DNA of 8,832 nt from Chitinophagia bacterium (lineage in GTDB: Bacteria > Bacteroidota > Bacteroidia > Chitinophagales > Chitinophagaceae): positions 1-8,832 of the forward strand of contig RGVM01000077.1 in the NCBI GenBank assembly GCA_010027295.1. Reading direction: 5' to 3'. The notes below the pieces were generated by a model that saw only the letters and a program-made list of their open reading frames with translations, did not search any database and had not been told where the DNA came from. How positions within the stretch are numbered: the first letter of the stretch is position 1; each line of letters begins with the position of its first letter. A program made the translations under genes and the position numbers. This document shows, piece after piece, positions 6,779-8,832 of the stretch.

Positions 6779-8094
6779 ATCGAGGGGAGTTTGTATCCGT
6801 TGTGGTATGTCGGGGTGATGAGTGCGTTGGCGGATGCGTCGTCGAAGGTCCTGCTGGCGGCGTCCCACTTGAGTTTCCTGCCCGTCTTGTAGGCGATATT
6901 GCCCATCTGGCATACTTCTGCGACGGTGGCGCCCGCCTCGATGGGGGCGGCGAGGCGCGAGGGGTCGTTGTTCTTGATGGCGTCGATGAAGTTCCGGGTA
7001 TGCGGTGCGGGGCCGCTATCGGTCTTTTTGACCTTTTCGTAGGTCTCCTTGCTGCCCTCGTCGGGGATGACCTCCCAGCCGTTCCTGTCGAGCACGAGGG
7101 TGGCGTTGTTGCCGATGTAGGCGATGCCGTGGTCGCGTCCGTAGTTCCCGTTGTGGATGGCCTGTGCGTGTTCCCAGAGCATCACGAACCCGCCGAAGTC
7201 ATAGACAGTGGCGAGGGTGTCGGGTGTCTCGGCGGCATCGTCGGGGTAGGCCATCTTGCCGCCGGTGGCCATGATGGAGATGGGGTCCTTGGCCTCCATG
7301 CCGAGGAGGGCGTAGTCGACGAGGTGCACGCCCCAGTCTGTCATAAGTCCGCCGGCATAGTCCCAGAACCAGCGGAAGTTGAAGTGGAATCGGTTGGGGT
7401 TGAAGGGGCGTTTCCGCGCGGGGCCGAGCCAGCGGGTGTAGTCGACGCCCTCAGGGGCCTTGCCGTCGGGTTTGACGGGGATGTTCTTCATCCATCCCTG
7501 ATAGGCCCATGCCTTGGCCATGCGGATGCGTCCGAGCTTGCCGGAGCGTATGAAGTCGATGGCTGAGCGGAAATGCTCGTTGCTGCGCTGCCACTGGCCC
7601 ACCTGGACGGCCTTGCCGTATTTCTTCTGGGCGGCCACCATGAGCCGCACTTCGGCGATGGAGTTGCCGGCGGGCTTTTCGACGTAGACATGCTTGCCGG
7701 CCTGGAGGGCCTCGATTGTCTGGAGGCAGTGCCAGTGGTCGGGTGTGCCGATGATGACGGCGTCGACCTCGCCGCTGTCGAGGAGGCGGCGATGGTCGCC
7801 ATAGGAGGCCGGCTTCATGGAGAAGTTCTTGTCGAGTTCGTCCAGCCGCTTGGCCGCCACCGTGGCATCGACATCGCATATCGCCGTGCAGACGGTCTCG
7901 GGGTTCGCCTTGAGCATGGCGGTGAGGTTGGCCCAGCCCATGCCGTTGATGCCGATGGCGCCAATGCGGATGCGGTCGGAGGGTGCCGTGCGCCGGGTAC
8001 GGGCTCCTGCCGGCCATGTCATGAGGGGACCTGCGCCCCATCCTGCCGTCAGCAGGGCGGATTGCCGCAGGAAGCGGCGTCTGGAATCGGTCAT
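6775..8094 (-). CDS. Tat-exported Gfo/Idh/MocA family oxidoreductase
   Basis: A complete 439-residue NAD(P)-dependent oxidoreductase. The N-terminus is a twin-arginine signal: SRRRFLRQ (4-11), a mildly hydrophobic stretch, then an AGA cleavage-like site (29-31). Such enzymes are exported folded with their cofactor bound. The Rossmann fold starts at RIRIGAIGINGMG (41-53) with the GxxGxxG nucleotide loop. CDVDA (73-77) ends the second strand, and GTPDHWH (116-122) is a hallmark of the Tat-exported subgroup. The catalytic-lysine motif EKP is at 139-141 (Lys140). The C-terminal substrate domain contains DWGVHLVDYAL (253-263), where His257 is the usual second catalytic residue. Family members oxidise or reduce sugar hydroxyls, often at C3. 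Together with the overlapping DUF1080 gene this suggests that a periplasmic sugar or glycoside is converted to a 3-keto form and then cleaved; the substrate cannot be told. It is probably the first gene of a two-gene unit, since the upstream gene ends 70 bases before it. Confidence 0.93.
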   Translation of the reverse strand: MTDSRRRFLRQSALLTAGWGAGPLMTWPAGARTRRTAPSDRIRIGAIGINGMGWANLTAMLKANPETVCTAICDVDATVAAKRLDELDKNFSMKPASYGDHRRLLDSGEVDAVIIGTPDHWHCLQTIEALQAGKHVYVEKPAGNSIAEVRLMVAAQKKYGKAVQVGQWQRSNEHFRSAIDFIRSGKLGRIRMAKAWAYQGWMKNIPVKPDGKAPEGVDYTRWLGPARKRPFNPNRFHFNFRWFWDYAGGLMTDWGVHLVDYALLGMEAKDPISIMATGGKMAYPDDAAETPDTLATVYDFGGFVMLWEHAQAIHNGNYGRDHGIAYIGNNATLVLDRNGWEVIPDEGSKETYEKVKKTDSGPAPHTRNFIDAIKNNDPSRLAAPIEAGATVAEVCQMGNIAYKTGRKLKWDAASRTFDDASANALITPTYHNGYKLPSI

Positions 8095-8120
8095 GTGGAT
8101 CGTTTCAAGGTTGTGTCCGA

Positions 8121-8128
8121 CTAATGTA
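8121..8128 (-). promoter_or_regulatory. Weak candidate -7 box for the oxidoreductase-DUF1080 unit
   Basis: On the minus strand the bases read TACATTAG, one mismatch from TAnnTTTG, 26 bases upstream of the ATG at 8094. A TTTG (plus-strand 8143-8146) lies 14 bases further upstream, but this spacing is shorter than usual for Bacteroidota promoters, so the pair may be coincidental. Confidence 0.25.
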
Positions 8129-8129
8129 C

Positions 8130-8154
8130 GTCATGGGTCAGACAAAACCATGAC
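8130..8154. repeat. 7-base inverted repeat upstream of the oxidoreductase gene
   Basis: GTCATGG (8130-8136) and CCATGAC (8148-8154) are perfect inverted copies separated by 11 bases. The dyad sits in the 70-base gap between the stop of the type B sorting-domain gene (8165) and the start of the oxidoreductase gene (8094), next to the candidate promoter box. It could be an operator for a dimeric regulator or a weak terminator hairpin for the upstream gene; the lack of a following T-run makes the terminator role less likely. Confidence 0.4.
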
Positions 8155-8164
8155 AGGGGACATC

Positions 8165-8832
8165 TCAGCGAATCAGCTGCAGGGTGCCTTTGCGGGACAG
8201 CTTCCTGCCGTCGGAGAGTTCACCTTCGGTTGACCAGGCGAAGGTGCCCGGTGGCGTCCTCCTGCCGTTCGTTGTGCCGTCCCATCCGACCCGATGGTCG
8301 GTGGTGGAGAAGACGAGGCCGCCCCATCTGTCGTAGATGCGCAGGTATTGGAAGCGCACGCCGACCGGGAAGGCGCGGAGGATGTCGTTGAGGCCGTCGC
8401 CGTTGGGACTGAACGCGGTCGGCACGTAGATATCGGGCCCCTTGAACACGCGGATGTGGATGGTGTCCGTGGACAGGCAGCCGACCGGGGTGGTCGCGGT
8501 GAGCACGTATGTCATGTCCGACGTGAGGGTGGCGGTCGGGTTGGGGATGTCGGGGTTGCTCAGTCCGGTGGGCGGGTCCCAGCGGTAGGTCACTCCACCG
8601 GAGCCCTGCAGTTGGAAGGGCACTCCTCCCGCCACCAGGGTGTCCTTGCCGGCGAAGGCCTTGCTGTCAAAGACGCGCACCGTGTCGATGGCCGGTTTCG
8701 AGAGGCAGCCATCGGCGCCCCTTACCTGCAATGTAACGGGGTAGAGGCCTGCGATGGGGAACTTGCGTGTGAGGGATGGGCCGCTCGAGTCGGTGACGCC
8801 TGGCAGCCTCCAGAACCACCTGGCGATGGGAG
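8165..8832 (-). CDS. PKD/Ig-like surface protein with type B (gliding-motility-associated) C-terminal domain (partial, N-terminus beyond right edge)
   Basis: The last 221 residues of a larger protein; the frame is open to the right edge. Numbering from the first visible residue, 1-53 are the end of a PKD-like domain, with the typical GLYPVTLQV strand (28-36). Residues about 57-130 form a second Ig/PKD-like repeat (AGKDTLVAGG, YRWDPPTGLSNPDIPNPTA, TYVLTAT). From about 136 to the stop is the gliding-motility-associated C-terminal domain (CHU_C / TIGR04131 type). Its hallmarks are VPTAFSPNGDGLND (136-149), LRIYDRWGGLVF (163-174), GWDGTTNGR (182-190) and GTFAWSTEG (195-203). This is the type B sorting signal of type IX secretion, so the protein is very probably exported across the outer membrane and held at or released from the cell surface. 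Proteins of this architecture are often very large, repetitive adhesin-like polypeptides. A TTG at 8731 lies inside the domain and is not a start. The specific function is unknown. Confidence 0.9.
   Translation of the reverse strand, partial: PIARWFWRLPGVTDSSGPSLTRKFPIAGLYPVTLQVRGADGCLSKPAIDTVRVFDSKAFAGKDTLVAGGVPFQLQGSGGVTYRWDPPTGLSNPDIPNPTATLTSDMTYVLTATTPVGCLSTDTIHIRVFKGPDIYVPTAFSPNGDGLNDILRAFPVGVRFQYLRIYDRWGGLVFSTTDHRVGWDGTTNGRRTPPGTFAWSTEGELSDGRKLSRKGTLQLIR

Noticed and set aside
6779..6913. A 45-residue N-terminal extension of the DUF1080 protein
   Set aside because: The extension is Arg/Gln-rich, lies wholly within the oxidoreductase coding sequence, and would bury the clear signal peptide that begins at 6778.
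6772..7566. A 264-codon plus-strand frame antiparallel to the oxidoreductase gene
   Set aside because: It is a low-complexity Gly/Val-rich product with no motifs, opposite a well-conserved Gfo/Idh/MocA protein.
1..8832. RNA genes, CRISPR arrays, insertion sequences, phage or defence genes
   Set aside because: No tRNA-like cloverleaf, regular repeat-spacer pattern, transposase, integrase or nuclease gene was seen on either strand. Almost all of the window is taken up by ordinary coding sequence.

Overview
The window comes from a GC-rich member of the Bacteroidota. Three things point there. The partial gene at the right edge ends in a gliding-motility / type IX secretion C-terminal domain (type B). 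A promoter element upstream of mfd matches the Bacteroidota -7 consensus TAnnTTTG. No start has a convincing Shine-Dalgarno sequence. The high GC and the mix of surface Asp-box propellers, PKD/Ig-like adhesin-type repeats and DUF1080 plus Gfo/Idh/MocA genes suggest a Chitinophagales- or Saprospirales-like lineage, but the genus cannot be read from the sequence.

Layout, left to right. (1) Bases 1-2009, minus strand: the first 669 residues of a large exported Asp-box/BNR beta-propeller protein whose C-terminus lies beyond the left edge. (2) Bases 2010-2108: a compact divergent promoter region. (3) Bases 2109-5531, plus strand: complete mfd, the transcription-repair coupling factor. (4) Bases 5610-5957, plus strand: a small three-helix DUF4870 membrane protein. 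(5) Bases 5961-5990: a GC hairpin between convergent genes, probably a terminator for both sides. (6) Bases 6020-6778 and 6775-8094, minus strand: a two-gene unit with a 4-base ATGA overlap. The upstream gene encodes a Tat-exported Gfo/Idh/MocA oxidoreductase and the downstream gene a Sec-exported DUF1080 (3-keto-glycoside hydrolase type) protein. (7) Bases 8165-8832, minus strand: the last 221 residues of a large PKD/Ig-like protein with a type B sorting domain, cut by the right edge.

The genes fall into three themes. mfd is a housekeeping repair gene, possibly co-transcribed with the DUF4870 gene. The oxidoreductase/DUF1080 pair fits envelope sugar chemistry, in which a sugar is oxidised at C3 and the glycosidic bond of the 3-keto sugar is then cleaved; both proteins carry export signals, so this would happen in the periplasm. 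The two edge genes are surface or secreted proteins.

I found no RNA genes, insertion sequences, CRISPR arrays, phage genes or defence systems. Several long open frames antiparallel to the real genes are by-products of GC-rich coding sequence. I see no convincing undescribed system. The items most worth a second look are the exported sugar-enzyme pair, the dyad in front of it, and the promoter that decides the mfd start.
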